Origin: JACJXF01 sp964349045 | GTDB lineage: Bacteria; Bacteroidota; Bacteroidia; Bacteroidales; GCA-2748055 | NCBI GenBank assembly: GCA_964349045.1 | Contig: CAYGFI010000011.1 | Coordinates: 1-58,860, forward strand | DNA length: 58,860 nt | Direction of reading: 5' to 3' | Shown here: positions 24,826 to 35,327 of the stretch, one piece after another | How positions within the stretch are numbered: the first letter of the stretch is position 1 | Layout: each line of letters opens with the position of its first letter | Position numbers and translations under genes: made by a program | The notes under the pieces: generated by a model | Database searches by the model: none | The model's input: the letters and a program-made list of their open reading frames with translations, nothing else | What the model was told of the DNA's origin: nothing

Positions 24826-25368
24826 ATGGCCCCTCAAAATATAACTCTCATATCCTATGGGCATTTCGAAAGGGATTTTCTTGAAAGCATTGCTGAGGGC
24901 GTAAAAAAGGAATTCGGACTTCCTGTAAATAGTGAAGAAAAGCGACTCGATTTAAGCAAGTTTTATGATCCTGCCCGAAAACAATACAATGGGAACAAAT
25001 TATTAAAAGAGATCGATTCCAAATACGCTTCACAATCGTTAAAAACGGTGGGAATCTTCCGCGTTGATCTTTTTATTCCAATTCTCACATATATTTATGG
25101 TCAGGCTTTTCTTAACGGACGCACTGCAATTGCATCGCTTTTCCGCTTAAATAACGAGCGTTATGGGATGCCAATGGATGAAGAATTACTTCTGGAACGA
25201 TTTATTAAAGAGGTTATCCATGAATTGGGTCACACTTTTGGATTAAAGCATTGTCATGTACCCGGATGTGTAATGGTCTCAAGCACTTATGTTGAGGATA
25301 TTGACCAGAAGAGTGCGGAATTTTGTGTTAGTTGCCGGGCTGAGCTGGTGGATAGGACTTGGGATTAG
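24826..25368 (+). CDS. Archaemetzincin-family zinc metalloprotease
   Basis: A 180-residue protein with the full archaemetzincin signature: HELGHTFGLKHC (H132, E133, H136, H142, C143), then C148, M150 and the late CVSC pair (C167, C170), which bind a catalytic and a structural zinc. No signal peptide, so cytoplasmic. The family is known from archaea and vertebrates and is patchy in bacteria; its substrate is unknown. It lies 111 bp after the response regulator in the same direction and may be co-transcribed. The length is normal for the prokaryotic proteins. Confidence 0.93.
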   Translation: MAPQNITLISYGHFERDFLESIAEGVKKEFGLPVNSEEKRLDLSKFYDPARKQYNGNKLLKEIDSKYASQSLKTVGIFRVDLFIPILTYIYGQAFLNGRTAIASLFRLNNERYGMPMDEELLLERFIKEVIHELGHTFGLKHCHVPGCVMVSSTYVEDIDQKSAEFCVSCRAELVDRTWD

Positions 25369-25683
25369 TGCTAAGGGAACAGCGAGTAGAGAAAATGGAA
25401 TAGAATTATTCTAAATAAATACCCTGCTGTATAATATTGATATTTTCTGTTACTTATTGATAATAACATCTACATTTACTAGGAATCTTTGAAAAGAATC
25501 CTGGCGACCATCCAAAATCAGATTCAGCAATTTCCTTTCCGGATTCATTTATGGATATTAAGTAAAGATATGGTTTATACAAGCGTTTTATTGTAAACCA
25601 ATGAAATCCCTTCAGTGTAAGACATATTAACAATTTAAAAACTTGAAGTGAAGTAAACGATTTTAATCTCTAATAAATCAAAA
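25369..25683. other. Intergenic, nothing recognised
   Basis: About 315 AT-rich bases. Only a weak hairpin (AGGAATCTT ... AAGAATCCT, about 25480-25501) is seen. No convincing promoter for the large downstream gene was identified. Confidence 0.5.
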
Positions 25684-28600
25684 ATGAAAAAGTTTAGAAT
25701 TATCCTGGCAGTTTTAATCGCAATGTCCATTACAACTAATGCTCAATGGAACCAGCAAACGAGTGGAACTGCAAATGATTTAAAATCAGTTTTCTTTATT
25801 AATACCAATACAGGATATGCAGCAGGTGTCAATGGAACTATTCTTAAAACCATTAATGGTGGCACAGACTGGATAGCGCAAACAAGCGGAACAGCAAATT
25901 ATTTAAATTCAGTTTTCTTTATTGATGCCAATAATGGCTATGCAGTTGGCGCTGGCGGAACTATTCTGAAAACCACCAATAGCGGTGTTAACTGGATATC
26001 ACAAACAAGCGGGACAACTGAGCCATTAAGTTGTGTCGTTTTTACAGATGCCAATACAGGGTTTGTTGCAAGCAATAAGGGTATTCTAAAAACTACCAAT
26101 GGGGGTATTGCCTGGGCACAAAGCAATGCAGGTATTTCTAATTATTCCATCAATTCTCTTTTCTTTCTGGATGCCAATACCGGATATGCCGTAGGTTATG
26201 ATTGGAATAATGCAATTAATGTAATTATCAAAACCACGAATGGTGGGACTGACTGGACAGCACAAACAAGCGGAACTACAAATTTTTTAAATTCAGTATT
26301 CTTTATCGATACCAATACCGGGTATGTTGTGGGTGAGCCAACTATAATTCTAAAAACCATAAACGGAGGTGCTTCCTGGATACCGCAAACCAGCGTAACA
26401 ACAGAAAATTTGAAATCAGTTTATTTTACCGATGCCAATACCGGGTATATTGCTGGCAATTCCGGAATTATTCAGAAAACCACAAACGGAGGAGCCAACT
26501 GGTCAAGTCAGGCAGGTGCAGGTGGCTTCATTTTTTCAGTTTTTTTTGCTGATGCCAATGTCGGTTATGCCGTTGGAGGTTACGGTACTATTATAAAAAC
26601 CACCAATGGAGGTGGGGGAGAAAGTATAAACTATTCAAACGCAACTCTGAATGGACCCTGGTTTTTTTACCAGGAGCCTCTTTCTCCTTATAATGACAGT
26701 TTGCTGTATATGGTTTTTGATGGAAATGGAAATATTATTGATATGAGCGGGTTTGGTGGACCTGTTGGTGGTAATTATAATGTTACTTCAGATGGCTCAT
26801 TTAGTGGAAACCTGGTAATGGGCGTTGACAACTATCCACTTCTCGGCCAGCTTACATCCCCAGATAATGGAACAGGTTTCGCAGCAGGTTCGAATTGGAT
26901 AATATCAAGGATTTCCAATCCTGGCGCTTTATCGGATCAATTAATAGGTACACTTTTTACTCAGGATTGTGGTCAAAAAGAAGTTATTATAAGTGTAAAT
27001 AGTCAGGGTGAAGTTATTTCTGCAACAGGATTAATCCCGCCGGTTTCAGGCAGGGTCTATGCCGATCTGGGAGTTTATATCGGACACCTGAGAACGGGAG
27101 AAGATAGTAATGCCAAATGGAATGAATTCTCTATAATGGGTTATTTCGCAAATGATTCATTAAATGGCAGGATAGCTCTGGATGGTCCTTGCAGTAATAC
27201 GGGTTCTCAGTTGATACGGAAAGGAACGACTCCGGCAAATATTTTTGGATTTGAACAATGGAATAATATGGGAAGTTACATGGATCCGCAGGGATTTGCT
27301 ACCCCAAACTTACTTGTAACCGGGGCTTTTTATCCTGTAACAAGATCCACAGATCATTATCCTGTTTCAGTTGGGAATTATTCCATCAGGATAGAGAGCA
27401 ACATTTCTCTTATGCCCGCTATTGATGCGTTTGGGCTGGCATTACAAAATACGAGTAATAATATTCTGGATGGACCATCACCTTCTTTCCCGATTACAGG
27501 ACATCCGACGAGTTTAACTGGCTATTATAAATATGCTCCGCAAAACGGAGATACAATGCGTATCCAAATTGTATTATATTCAAATGGAGAAGGAGTTACT
27601 TATAATGAATTACTTTCTACAGCTACCGTATCAGACTGGACATCTTTTAATCTTCCTTTGCCGGCTTATACATTTGCTGACAGCGCCACAATTATACTTG
27701 CTTCCTATAATTGCAATGGGCCATACCCTGCATATTCTCCTCATGGTAACTCGGTTCTTTATGTTGATAATTTAAATTTTGATTATCCTATTACCAGGGA
27801 GGATAATTTTGGTTTTGAAAAATGGAAGGATATGGGAAGTTATATGGAACCAGAGAGCTTTTTAACACTTAATTCCAATGCAAGCGGGAGTTTCTATCCT
27901 GTAAAAAGATCTACGGATCATTACCCGGTTTCTGTTGGACAATATTCCATAAGAATAGAAAGCAACCCTTCTCTTTTACCGGGTTCTGATGCTTTAGGCC
28001 TTGTTCTGCAAAATTCGGGTAATACCTTGCTTGAAGGACCTGGTCCATCTTTTGCAATAACCGGACATCCGACAAGCTTAACTGGTTATTATAAATATGC
28101 TCCCCAAAACAGCGATACAATGCGCATCCAGATACAATTATATCAGAATGGATCGGGAGTTTCTTATAATGTTTTTCTTTCTACGGTTTCCGTTTCAAGC
28201 TGGACCTCTTTCACTATTCCTCTTCCTCCGTATACTTCAGCTGACAGCGGGTCAATAATGCTCGCTGCCTATAATGCAAATGGACCTCCCTCGGAATATA
28301 TTCCATATGGTAACTCGGTTCTTTATATTGATAATTTAAATTTTGATAATCTTATTACCGGGTCAGTTTCTCAATGGACTCAGCTAACAAGCGGAACGAC
28401 GAATAATTTAATGGGAGTGTCATTTGTAAATCAAAATCTTGGATATGTCTGCGGGGATAATGGCACTATTCTTAAAACGATTGATGGCGGAATTAACTGG
28501 GTACCCCAGAATTCGGGAGTAACTTATCAGTTAACTCATATGCAGTTTTTAGACGCAAATAATGGATATGCTGCCAGCTATTCATTTCCTGGTGGAAAAC

Positions 28601-31600
28601 TCTTAAAAACAGTTAATGGAGGATCAACCTGGAATGATATTAGTATAAACAGACCTGACGCCCGTGTTGCAGGATGGTGGTTTTTTGCTGCAGATACCGG
28701 ATTTATAGCGATAGGTGACGCTAATTATTCCAATGTCAGAATCTTAAAAACAGTAAATGGTGGGAATTCCTGGGATACTATATATTTTGGAGGAAACGAA
28801 TGGATAAGTGATTTCAGCTTCCCGGACAGAAACAATGGTTACGCGACTATGAGCAGCAGTAAGATCTTAAAAACCAGTGATGGAGGTAATAATTGGACCG
28901 TTTTGAATAATATCGGGGGAGAACTCTGGATGTCAGGTATACACTTCTTTAATAAAGATATAGGAATAGTAGGAGGGGGTGACTATTATACAAACGGGGG
29001 CTCAATTTTTAAAACCACGGATGGAGGAACTACATGGCAAACCCTATCTAATGAATATGGTCCAAGCTTTATGCAATTCACTACCTTATCAACCGGATAT
29101 GCCGTTGCTCAAAATGCAAACTGGAGCTTTAAAAAGATAATAAAAACAACAGATGCCGGTGTTAATTGGACTTTTGATAATACACAAATCTATGGTATGA
29201 ATTTTATTTTTTTCCCTGATCCTGACATTGGCTATGCAGTTGGTGATTACGGAACAATTTTAAAAACCACGGGTTGTATTCCTGGTGCGGCCGGACCTAT
29301 CACGGGCCAGGTTAATGTTTGCCAGGGACAAACCAATGTAAATTACACGATTCCCGCAATTCCAGGCGTAACTTCATACGTTTGGAACTTACCCTCAGGA
29401 GCAAGCGGCACAAGTTCAACAAATAGTATAACCGTTAATTATGGTACATCTGCTGTTTCCGGTAACCTTTCTGTTAAAGGAACAAATTCATGCGGTGATG
29501 GTGCCATATCTGCTTTGGCTATAATTGTTAACAGTATCCCCGCAACACCGACCATTACAATAAATGGCGATGTATTGCATTCAAGCGCCACTATTGGTAA
29601 TCAATGGTATAATCAGAACGGTTTGATTAGCGGTGCAGTTAATCAGGACTATAAAGTCACATCCAATGGTAATTATTATGTAATTGTAAATTCTTTGGGC
29701 TGTAATTCGCAACCCTCAAACATAATACCTAAATTGTTTTTATGTGATGCACAATTCAATTATTCCGGGGTCAGTTCTGTCATCTTTAGTGATTTATCAG
29801 CGGGAAATCCGACTGCATGGTCCTGGGACTTTGGCGATGGAACCTATTCTACACAGCAAAATCCCAGTCATAATTACATTAAGTCTGGCTCGTACTTAGT
29901 TACTCTTACAATATTTAACTCGGTAAATAATTGCGTATCGTCGTTAACGAAGAAGATAATCGCAGGAAGTGTCGATTGCCAGGCTGATTTCGACGCTGTT
30001 ATCAATTCTGTCAATGGAATTACCAGCTTTACTTCCAAATCTCAGAATGCTACCGATTATTACTGGGATTTTGGAGACGGCATTTATAACACTCAGGCAA
30101 ATCCTGAACACACCTATACAACGGCCGGGATATATAAGGTTTGTCTTACCATTTGGAATAGTACAAGTGGATGCCAGTCCGTTAGCTGTAAGGATATTAT
30201 TTATTTACCTTCTGGTGATTATTATATCCAGGCTGATTTTTCATTCTATACCAATCCCGATAACCTGACGGTCAACTTAAGTGATTTGTCCACATCGAAC
30301 ACAACCGATTGGTACTGGACCATGGGAGACGGAAAGGTTATGAAAACACAAAATCCCGTTTATACGTATGCTAAACCCGGGGTGTATAAGGTTTGCCTGA
30401 CAGCTTTTGACAAAGTCAATGCCTTATCACAATCGGTATGCAAGGAAATCCGGGTTGGAGAGATTACCTGCACGGTACGTTCGGGTTTCAGCTATTTTAT
30501 TAATCCTGCATCGCGTGACGTGGCATTTATCAATACGGCAAAAGGTTCGATAACGGATTATTTCTGGACTTTCGGAGATGGATTATCCTCAACAGGTGAA
30601 AATCCCTTACATAATTATTCAAGCCCCGGCTATTACCTGGTCAATCTGGCTGTGAGAAACAGGATTAGCGGTTGCATGGATATGGTTACCCAGTTTATCC
30701 AGGTGGGAAGTGTTGAATGCCGATCCGATTTTACGTATGAAGTCAATCCGGATAATAATTCGGTAAATTTCAAAGACAAATCAAAAGGCATGATTGATTC
30801 TTATTACTGGGAATTTGGCGACGGATCGTATAGCGTTTTACAAAATCCTTCAAATCTATATAAGAAACCGGGAATGTATATCGTTGGACAAACCGTTATC
30901 GATAACACGAACGGATGCATCGATTTTAGTTACCAACCGGTACAGGTTGGCGAGATTAACTGTGCGGCTGATTTTGTTACTTACATTGATTCTTTAAATT
31001 ATACGGGGTACTTTACCAATCGCGTACTCGGAGAATCCACGGCCCTGCTATGGTCGTTTGGTGACGGGCGGTTCTCCACACGGGAAAATCCCATCCATAT
31101 ATTTCCCGGTACCGGGATCTATTCAGTCGGGTTAAACACTTTTGACTTTAACAGCGGGTGTATGGATTATTACCAGGAGATGATCCTGATCGGGGGTTTG
31201 GGCAATGACTGTAATGCAGATTTCGTTTATATTCTCGATCCATCCAATCCCGAAGTTAAATTCAGTAATAAATCGATCGGGGATATAACAGGATCGATCT
31301 GGAACTTTGGTGATGGTACAGATAATTCAACGGATACGGATGCTGTTCACACCTACACCAAAGGAGGTTATTATAATGTATGTCTGACAGTAACCAATTC
31401 CAGCGGGATAAAGAATATGGGCTGCAAATGGGTGCTGGTGGAAGGCAGTGCAGCCAATGACTGCCGGGCCAACTTCATGTTTAATATAGATTCCATAAAT
31501 CTGAAAGTTACATTTGTGGATAACTCATTTGGTGAGATCAACAAACATACCTGGGATTTTGGTGACAGTAAGACGGATTCCGTCTCAATAGAACAAAATC

Positions 31601-32283
31601 CTGTCCATATTTATGATCAGAAGGGTTACTACCTGGTACAGCTAAAAGTAGAAAACACAGTGTCGGGCTGTATCAGCAACGAGTACAAACTTCTGAACGT
31701 GGCCGAGAGCCAGGTACTGAAAGCTTCCTTTGGTTATGAAGCAAAAGATCCGGATAAGAAGGTAGCCGGTTACCCGGTAGACCTGGTAAGCGCCAGTTCA
31801 GGTGACGGAGCCACAGTTGAATGGGACTTTGGTGATAAACAGGTTAAAAAGGAATCCTTTACGGTAATGGATTCAACCAGCAGGATTGTTACCCACTATT
31901 ATCAGAAACCTGGCAGGTATATGGTATGCATAAGGATATCGGATCCGGTAAGCGGCCAGTCGGATCAGTATTGCAGTTATGTGTACACCAAAAATGCAGT
32001 GGGAGTTGATGAAATTACCGAAACGGCAATAAACATGAGTGTATATCCGAATCCATTTATAGATTTTACCACAATTAATTATGCACTTCCGAAAACTCAG
32101 TTTATTGAACTGGTCATTTTTGACCAGTTAGGCAGAAGGATGGAAACTCTGGTTAAAGAGAGAAAAGATTCCGGGAATCATCAGATAATATGGGAATCAA
32201 AAACCCTGATAACAGGAATATATCATTTAAAACTGATAACAGCAGATGGTATAATTACTAAGCAACTTGTGATAACAAAATAG
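25684..32283 (+). CDS. Giant T9SS-secreted repeat protein (YCF48, PCMD-like, PKD)
   Basis: A 2199-residue secreted protein. Order: signal peptide (1-20); about seven YCF48/BNR-type repeats (20-310; pattern NTGYAAG-NGTILKT-NGG-W); an unassigned beta region (315-515); two tandem PCMD-like carbohydrate-related domains (about 520-700 and 710-890, each with GHPTSLTGYYKYAPQN); a second YCF48 block (895-1200); an Ig/PKD-like pair (1200-1350); nine PKD domains marked by FGDG-type motifs (about 1379 to 2047); and a T9SS type A sorting domain from SVYPNPF at about 2118. The two PCMD-like domains are a clear internal duplication. Likely a surface adhesin or polysaccharide-binding protein. A strong terminator follows. 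Confidence 0.88.
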   Translation: MKKFRIILAVLIAMSITTNAQWNQQTSGTANDLKSVFFINTNTGYAAGVNGTILKTINGGTDWIAQTSGTANYLNSVFFIDANNGYAVGAGGTILKTTNSGVNWISQTSGTTEPLSCVVFTDANTGFVASNKGILKTTNGGIAWAQSNAGISNYSINSLFFLDANTGYAVGYDWNNAINVIIKTTNGGTDWTAQTSGTTNFLNSVFFIDTNTGYVVGEPTIILKTINGGASWIPQTSVTTENLKSVYFTDANTGYIAGNSGIIQKTTNGGANWSSQAGAGGFIFSVFFADANVGYAVGGYGTIIKTTNGGGGESINYSNATLNGPWFFYQEPLSPYNDSLLYMVFDGNGNIIDMSGFGGPVGGNYNVTSDGSFSGNLVMGVDNYPLLGQLTSPDNGTGFAAGSNWIISRISNPGALSDQLIGTLFTQDCGQKEVIISVNSQGEVISATGLIPPVSGRVYADLGVYIGHLRTGEDSNAKWNEFSIMGYFANDSLNGRIALDGPCSNTGSQLIRKGTTPANIFGFEQWNNMGSYMDPQGFATPNLLVTGAFYPVTRSTDHYPVSVGNYSIRIESNISLMPAIDAFGLALQNTSNNILDGPSPSFPITGHPTSLTGYYKYAPQNGDTMRIQIVLYSNGEGVTYNELLSTATVSDWTSFNLPLPAYTFADSATIILASYNCNGPYPAYSPHGNSVLYVDNLNFDYPITREDNFGFEKWKDMGSYMEPESFLTLNSNASGSFYPVKRSTDHYPVSVGQYSIRIESNPSLLPGSDALGLVLQNSGNTLLEGPGPSFAITGHPTSLTGYYKYAPQNSDTMRIQIQLYQNGSGVSYNVFLSTVSVSSWTSFTIPLPPYTSADSGSIMLAAYNANGPPSEYIPYGNSVLYIDNLNFDNLITGSVSQWTQLTSGTTNNLMGVSFVNQNLGYVCGDNGTILKTIDGGINWVPQNSGVTYQLTHMQFLDANNGYAASYSFPGGKLLKTVNGGSTWNDISINRPDARVAGWWFFAADTGFIAIGDANYSNVRILKTVNGGNSWDTIYFGGNEWISDFSFPDRNNGYATMSSSKILKTSDGGNNWTVLNNIGGELWMSGIHFFNKDIGIVGGGDYYTNGGSIFKTTDGGTTWQTLSNEYGPSFMQFTTLSTGYAVAQNANWSFKKIIKTTDAGVNWTFDNTQIYGMNFIFFPDPDIGYAVGDYGTILKTTGCIPGAAGPITGQVNVCQGQTNVNYTIPAIPGVTSYVWNLPSGASGTSSTNSITVNYGTSAVSGNLSVKGTNSCGDGAISALAIIVNSIPATPTITINGDVLHSSATIGNQWYNQNGLISGAVNQDYKVTSNGNYYVIVNSLGCNSQPSNIIPKLFLCDAQFNYSGVSSVIFSDLSAGNPTAWSWDFGDGTYSTQQNPSHNYIKSGSYLVTLTIFNSVNNCVSSLTKKIIAGSVDCQADFDAVINSVNGITSFTSKSQNATDYYWDFGDGIYNTQANPEHTYTTAGIYKVCLTIWNSTSGCQSVSCKDIIYLPSGDYYIQADFSFYTNPDNLTVNLSDLSTSNTTDWYWTMGDGKVMKTQNPVYTYAKPGVYKVCLTAFDKVNALSQSVCKEIRVGEITCTVRSGFSYFINPASRDVAFINTAKGSITDYFWTFGDGLSSTGENPLHNYSSPGYYLVNLAVRNRISGCMDMVTQFIQVGSVECRSDFTYEVNPDNNSVNFKDKSKGMIDSYYWEFGDGSYSVLQNPSNLYKKPGMYIVGQTVIDNTNGCIDFSYQPVQVGEINCAADFVTYIDSLNYTGYFTNRVLGESTALLWSFGDGRFSTRENPIHIFPGTGIYSVGLNTFDFNSGCMDYYQEMILIGGLGNDCNADFVYILDPSNPEVKFSNKSIGDITGSIWNFGDGTDNSTDTDAVHTYTKGGYYNVCLTVTNSSGIKNMGCKWVLVEGSAANDCRANFMFNIDSINLKVTFVDNSFGEINKHTWDFGDSKTDSVSIEQNPVHIYDQKGYYLVQLKVENTVSGCISNEYKLLNVAESQVLKASFGYEAKDPDKKVAGYPVDLVSASSGDGATVEWDFGDKQVKKESFTVMDSTSRIVTHYYQKPGRYMVCIRISDPVSGQSDQYCSYVYTKNAVGVDEITETAINMSVYPNPFIDFTTINYALPKTQFIELVIFDQLGRRMETLVKERKDSGNHQIIWESKTLITGIYHLKLITADGIITKQLVITK

Positions 32284-32294
32284 CCACGGTTGCC

Positions 32295-32336
32295 TCGACA
32301 GGCTCAGCAACCGGTTCGACAGGCTCAGCAACCGGT
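32295..32336. repeat. Two tandem 21-bp repeats
   Basis: Two perfect copies of a 21-bp unit containing GACAGGCTCAGCAACCGG, right after the stop codon of the giant gene and before its terminator. Confidence 0.85.
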
Positions 32337-32351
32337 AGATAAGTCACAAAA

Positions 32352-32384
32352 AAAGGTTCCGGAAAACGTTTTTCCGGAACCTTT
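32352..32384 (+). terminator. Strong rho-independent terminator
   Basis: A perfect 15-bp stem (AAAGGTTCCGGAAAA paired with its complement) closed by a CGT loop, 68 bp after the giant gene. It can work in both directions. Confidence 0.85.
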
Positions 32385-32552
32385 AATTATTTGGGATTAA
32401 CAAGTTAAAACAATTGATTTGTCGATGACCTTTCAGATAATCTAAATAACTTTTAGTCCAAAAAATGGGAGTGTTGTCAGAGCATTCTTCTGATCGATTC
32501 TCAGGTAAAATTCCCCGTTTTTGAATACATAGTATTCGAATTTCGGTTTTTT

Positions 32553-32888
32553 CTAATTAAAGCTGCAGTAGCAATAAAGATTCAGCCCTGATTTTTGGGT
32601 AACATACTCCATCATCGCATAACCAATAGTTTCATTGGTTTTACCAACAACAGGCAGGTATTCAAATAGACGCGAATCGTAGGTATAAGCCACTACATCG
32701 CGATTAGGGATTTTTGTGACAGTTCCTTCCGAATCAATTACCTTGAAATTGAACAGCCCCATTTTCAGATCCTGACCGAAATATACATCGTTCCCGGTCT
32801 TCACATAACTTACGGATTTTTCACCAACCATTGCTTCTACCCCGAAACTGATCAGGATAAAGGCCAGAATTGCAATTAAATTTTTCAT
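32553..32888 (-). CDS. Small secreted protein of unknown function
   Basis: A 111-residue protein with a signal peptide (MKNLIAILAFILISFGVEA). The mature part, about 92 residues, begins MVGEKSVSYVKTGNDVYFG and ends in a short Cys-Tyr-Cys segment (YCYCSFN). No domain is recognised. It stands alone between two AT-rich intergenic regions. Confidence 0.65.
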   Translation of the reverse strand: MKNLIAILAFILISFGVEAMVGEKSVSYVKTGNDVYFGQDLKMGLFNFKVIDSEGTVTKIPNRDVVAYTYDSRLFEYLPVVGKTNETIGYAMMEYVTQKSGLNLYCYCSFN

Positions 32889-33193
32889 GGCATTGGAATT
32901 AAGTTAGTTTATAAGAAATCTAACTTCACGATTTATGCCAATCCATGTAAATAATTATAAAACAATTAATTATGATTTGAATAATGAAATTTTAAAAAAG
33001 TAAAGAAAAGTTAAAACTGAACGTTTTGGTACATGATGTGTACGAATATGAACGATTTGAAGGTAAAAGACAGTTGGCTTAGCTTCAATAAACCCGATTG
33101 ATGAAAACAATTTGCATGTCTTATGAATATTCGCCTGACCCTGTCTGGAAGGGTCAATTAATAATGACCTGGGATAGTAATATTTACTGGTTT
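32889..33193. other. Intergenic, AT-rich
   Basis: About 305 bases with no gene. A small hairpin GACCCT ... AGGGTC lies at about 33136-33154. Confidence 0.5.
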
Positions 33194-33673
33194 TCAGATA
33201 AGTTTTAATTCATTCAGCTCAATTCCATAGTCATATTGGAGATCTTCATGCAGAAAGGACACTTTTTTTATAATTTCATCTATCTGCCGATTGTAAAGAT
33301 TAAGCAGCGCCTTATGTTTTTGAATTGGGGGGGAAATAATTTTTAGCTTTTTACAGAAATAAATAAGCAGATCAATTTCCGTTTGGTTCTTCTGAGAATA
33401 CCTGATATACTTCCTGGTACTGAGTAAAATTCTACGGATACTTTTTTTGATAAAGTATTGGCTTTTTCTGTTTATATGCTCAAACTGTTCATCAACTTGA
33501 CTTTTTACACTTTCAATGTAGGATGCTTCGTCAGATGATTCAAACAGGAGGTAGGTTAATAATTCCTTATTCTCTTTTTTGAATTTTGACAAACGAAGAC
33601 AGAGTTTCAATAGTTCTCCCGGGCTTCGTATGCCTAATTCCTGCTCAAGTTCTTTAATTGTGGAGGTCTTCAT
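33194..33673 (-). CDS. Hypothetical helical protein
   Basis: A 159-residue protein; the ATG at 33673 (MKTSTIKELEQELGIRSPGE) is preferred over one 33 bp upstream that adds an unlikely leader. It is basic, lysine-rich and predicted almost wholly helical, with no signal peptide. The opening looks like a small helical motif (ELGIRSPGELLKLCLRLSKF). No family recognised. Confidence 0.6.
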   Translation of the reverse strand: MKTSTIKELEQELGIRSPGELLKLCLRLSKFKKENKELLTYLLFESSDEASYIESVKSQVDEQFEHINRKSQYFIKKSIRRILLSTRKYIRYSQKNQTEIDLLIYFCKKLKIISPPIQKHKALLNLYNRQIDEIIKKVSFLHEDLQYDYGIELNELKLI

Positions 33674-33877
33674 GGTCCCAAAGGTAAAACAAAATGAAAG
33701 ATACATTTATTAATTCCAGTGGCAATTGTTACTGAAACAGAAGGAATTTTATAAAGTGTAATCATATTTTAGGATTCTTGACCTGAATTAAAACCTTTTT
33801 CAATTCCGGATAGACCAGTAAAAAGTATCTTTGAAGGGTTTGCTAAAAAGACATGAATAACTAATTTTTTTTACTTT

Positions 33878-35257
33878 ATGAATTTACAAGACAAACCTGA
33901 AGTAAATAAATCAGTTCTCCTGGCAGTAACAATGACCTCCAGTTTTTTCAATCCTCTGATGGGCTCAGCTGTTAATATTGCCCTGCCTGTTATCAGCAAA
34001 GAGTATTTGCTGAACGCAATGCAGATGAGCTGGGTTACCATGGCATTTTTGCTATCCTCAGCGGTTTTCCTGGTTCCTTTTGGAAAAATATCTGATATGG
34101 CCGGACGAAAGCGGATATTTCTGTACGGGAACATTTTTTTTATGATTGCCACACTGCTATGTGCATTTTCCGGTTCAGGAAACTTTTTAATTTTTTCCCG
34201 TTTTCTGCAGGGTCTGGGCAGCGCCATGATGTATAGCTCTTCAATGGCTATGGTTATTTCCGCTTTTCCTCCGCAGGAAAGGGGCAAAGCAATAGGACTG
34301 AATGTCTCGGCGGTTTACGTGGGACTGTCGGCAGCTCCGATTATAGGTGGTTTTATGACCCAGGAATTTGGCTGGAGAAGTTTGTTTTATGTAAACTCAC
34401 TCGCATCCCTCGTGATAATTTTTGCGATTATTTTTAAAATCAGGGCGGAATGGACAGAGGCAAAAGGTGAAAAATTCGATTGGCTGGGAACAATTATCTA
34501 TATGCCATCCATGGCAGCATTGATGTACGGATTTTCAAAGTTACCCAACACCATTGCCATTGTATTCTCCATAGCAGGGATACTGGGCCTGGTATTATTT
34601 GTGCTGGTGGAATTTAAATATCCCTTCCCATTGCTGAACATGAAATTATTTTTTGAAAATAAAATATTTGCAAGTTCCAATTTATCAGCCTTTATAAACT
34701 ATGCTGCCACTTTTGCAGTTAGCTTTGTATTAAGCTTATACCTCCAGTTTGCAAAACACATGAGTCCGAAACAGGCAGGACTGGTACTGGTTACCCAACC
34801 GGTGCTGATGGCATTGGTAGCGGTTTTTTCAGGTCGTTTATCCGACAAAATTAATCCCCGCTGGCTGGCATCTTCGGGAATGGCTATCAGCGTGATTGGA
34901 TTATCCATGCTGACTTTAATGGGACAGGACACATCCATAAAATTTATCGTTCTTTCGTTGGGGATACTCGGTTTCGGCTTCGGTTTGTTTTCCTCTCCCA
35001 ATACCAACATGGTAATGAGTTCCGTTGAGCGAAAGTATTATGGTATTGCTTCGGCTACCATTGGTACAATGAGGTCTACAGGGATGATGTTCTCCATGGC
35101 CATTGCCTCCCTTTCGATTCATTTATTTATAGGACCTCAAAAAATCACCGATTCCAATATCGATAATTTCATAAACAGTTCGCAACTGATTTTCCTGGTG
35201 TTTACCATTCTTTGTATCGTGGGAGTTTTTTCTTCCTTTGTTGGAAAAAAACAATGA
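33878..35257 (+). CDS. MFS drug exporter, DHA2 (EmrB/QacA-like) family
   Basis: A 459-residue transporter with about 14 helices. It has motif A-like GKISDMAGRKRIF after helix 2, the conserved RFLQGLGSAMM in helix 4, and the antiporter motif C-like SAAPIIGGFMTQ in helix 5, which marks proton-coupled export. The DHA2 opening NIALPVISKEYLLNAMQMSW supports 14 helices. Substrate unknown. A -7-like TATCTTTG lies at 33827-33834, 44 bp upstream. Confidence 0.88.
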   Translation: MNLQDKPEVNKSVLLAVTMTSSFFNPLMGSAVNIALPVISKEYLLNAMQMSWVTMAFLLSSAVFLVPFGKISDMAGRKRIFLYGNIFFMIATLLCAFSGSGNFLIFSRFLQGLGSAMMYSSSMAMVISAFPPQERGKAIGLNVSAVYVGLSAAPIIGGFMTQEFGWRSLFYVNSLASLVIIFAIIFKIRAEWTEAKGEKFDWLGTIIYMPSMAALMYGFSKLPNTIAIVFSIAGILGLVLFVLVEFKYPFPLLNMKLFFENKIFASSNLSAFINYAATFAVSFVLSLYLQFAKHMSPKQAGLVLVTQPVLMALVAVFSGRLSDKINPRWLASSGMAISVIGLSMLTLMGQDTSIKFIVLSLGILGFGFGLFSSPNTNMVMSSVERKYYGIASATIGTMRSTGMMFSMAIASLSIHLFIGPQKITDSNIDNFINSSQLIFLVFTILCIVGVFSSFVGKKQ

Positions 35258-35327
35258 CTTCCCCGAAAAACTAAGGGTATTGCAATCAAAGCAATTAATC
35301 CAAAATATAAAAACCATGCTATCCCAC

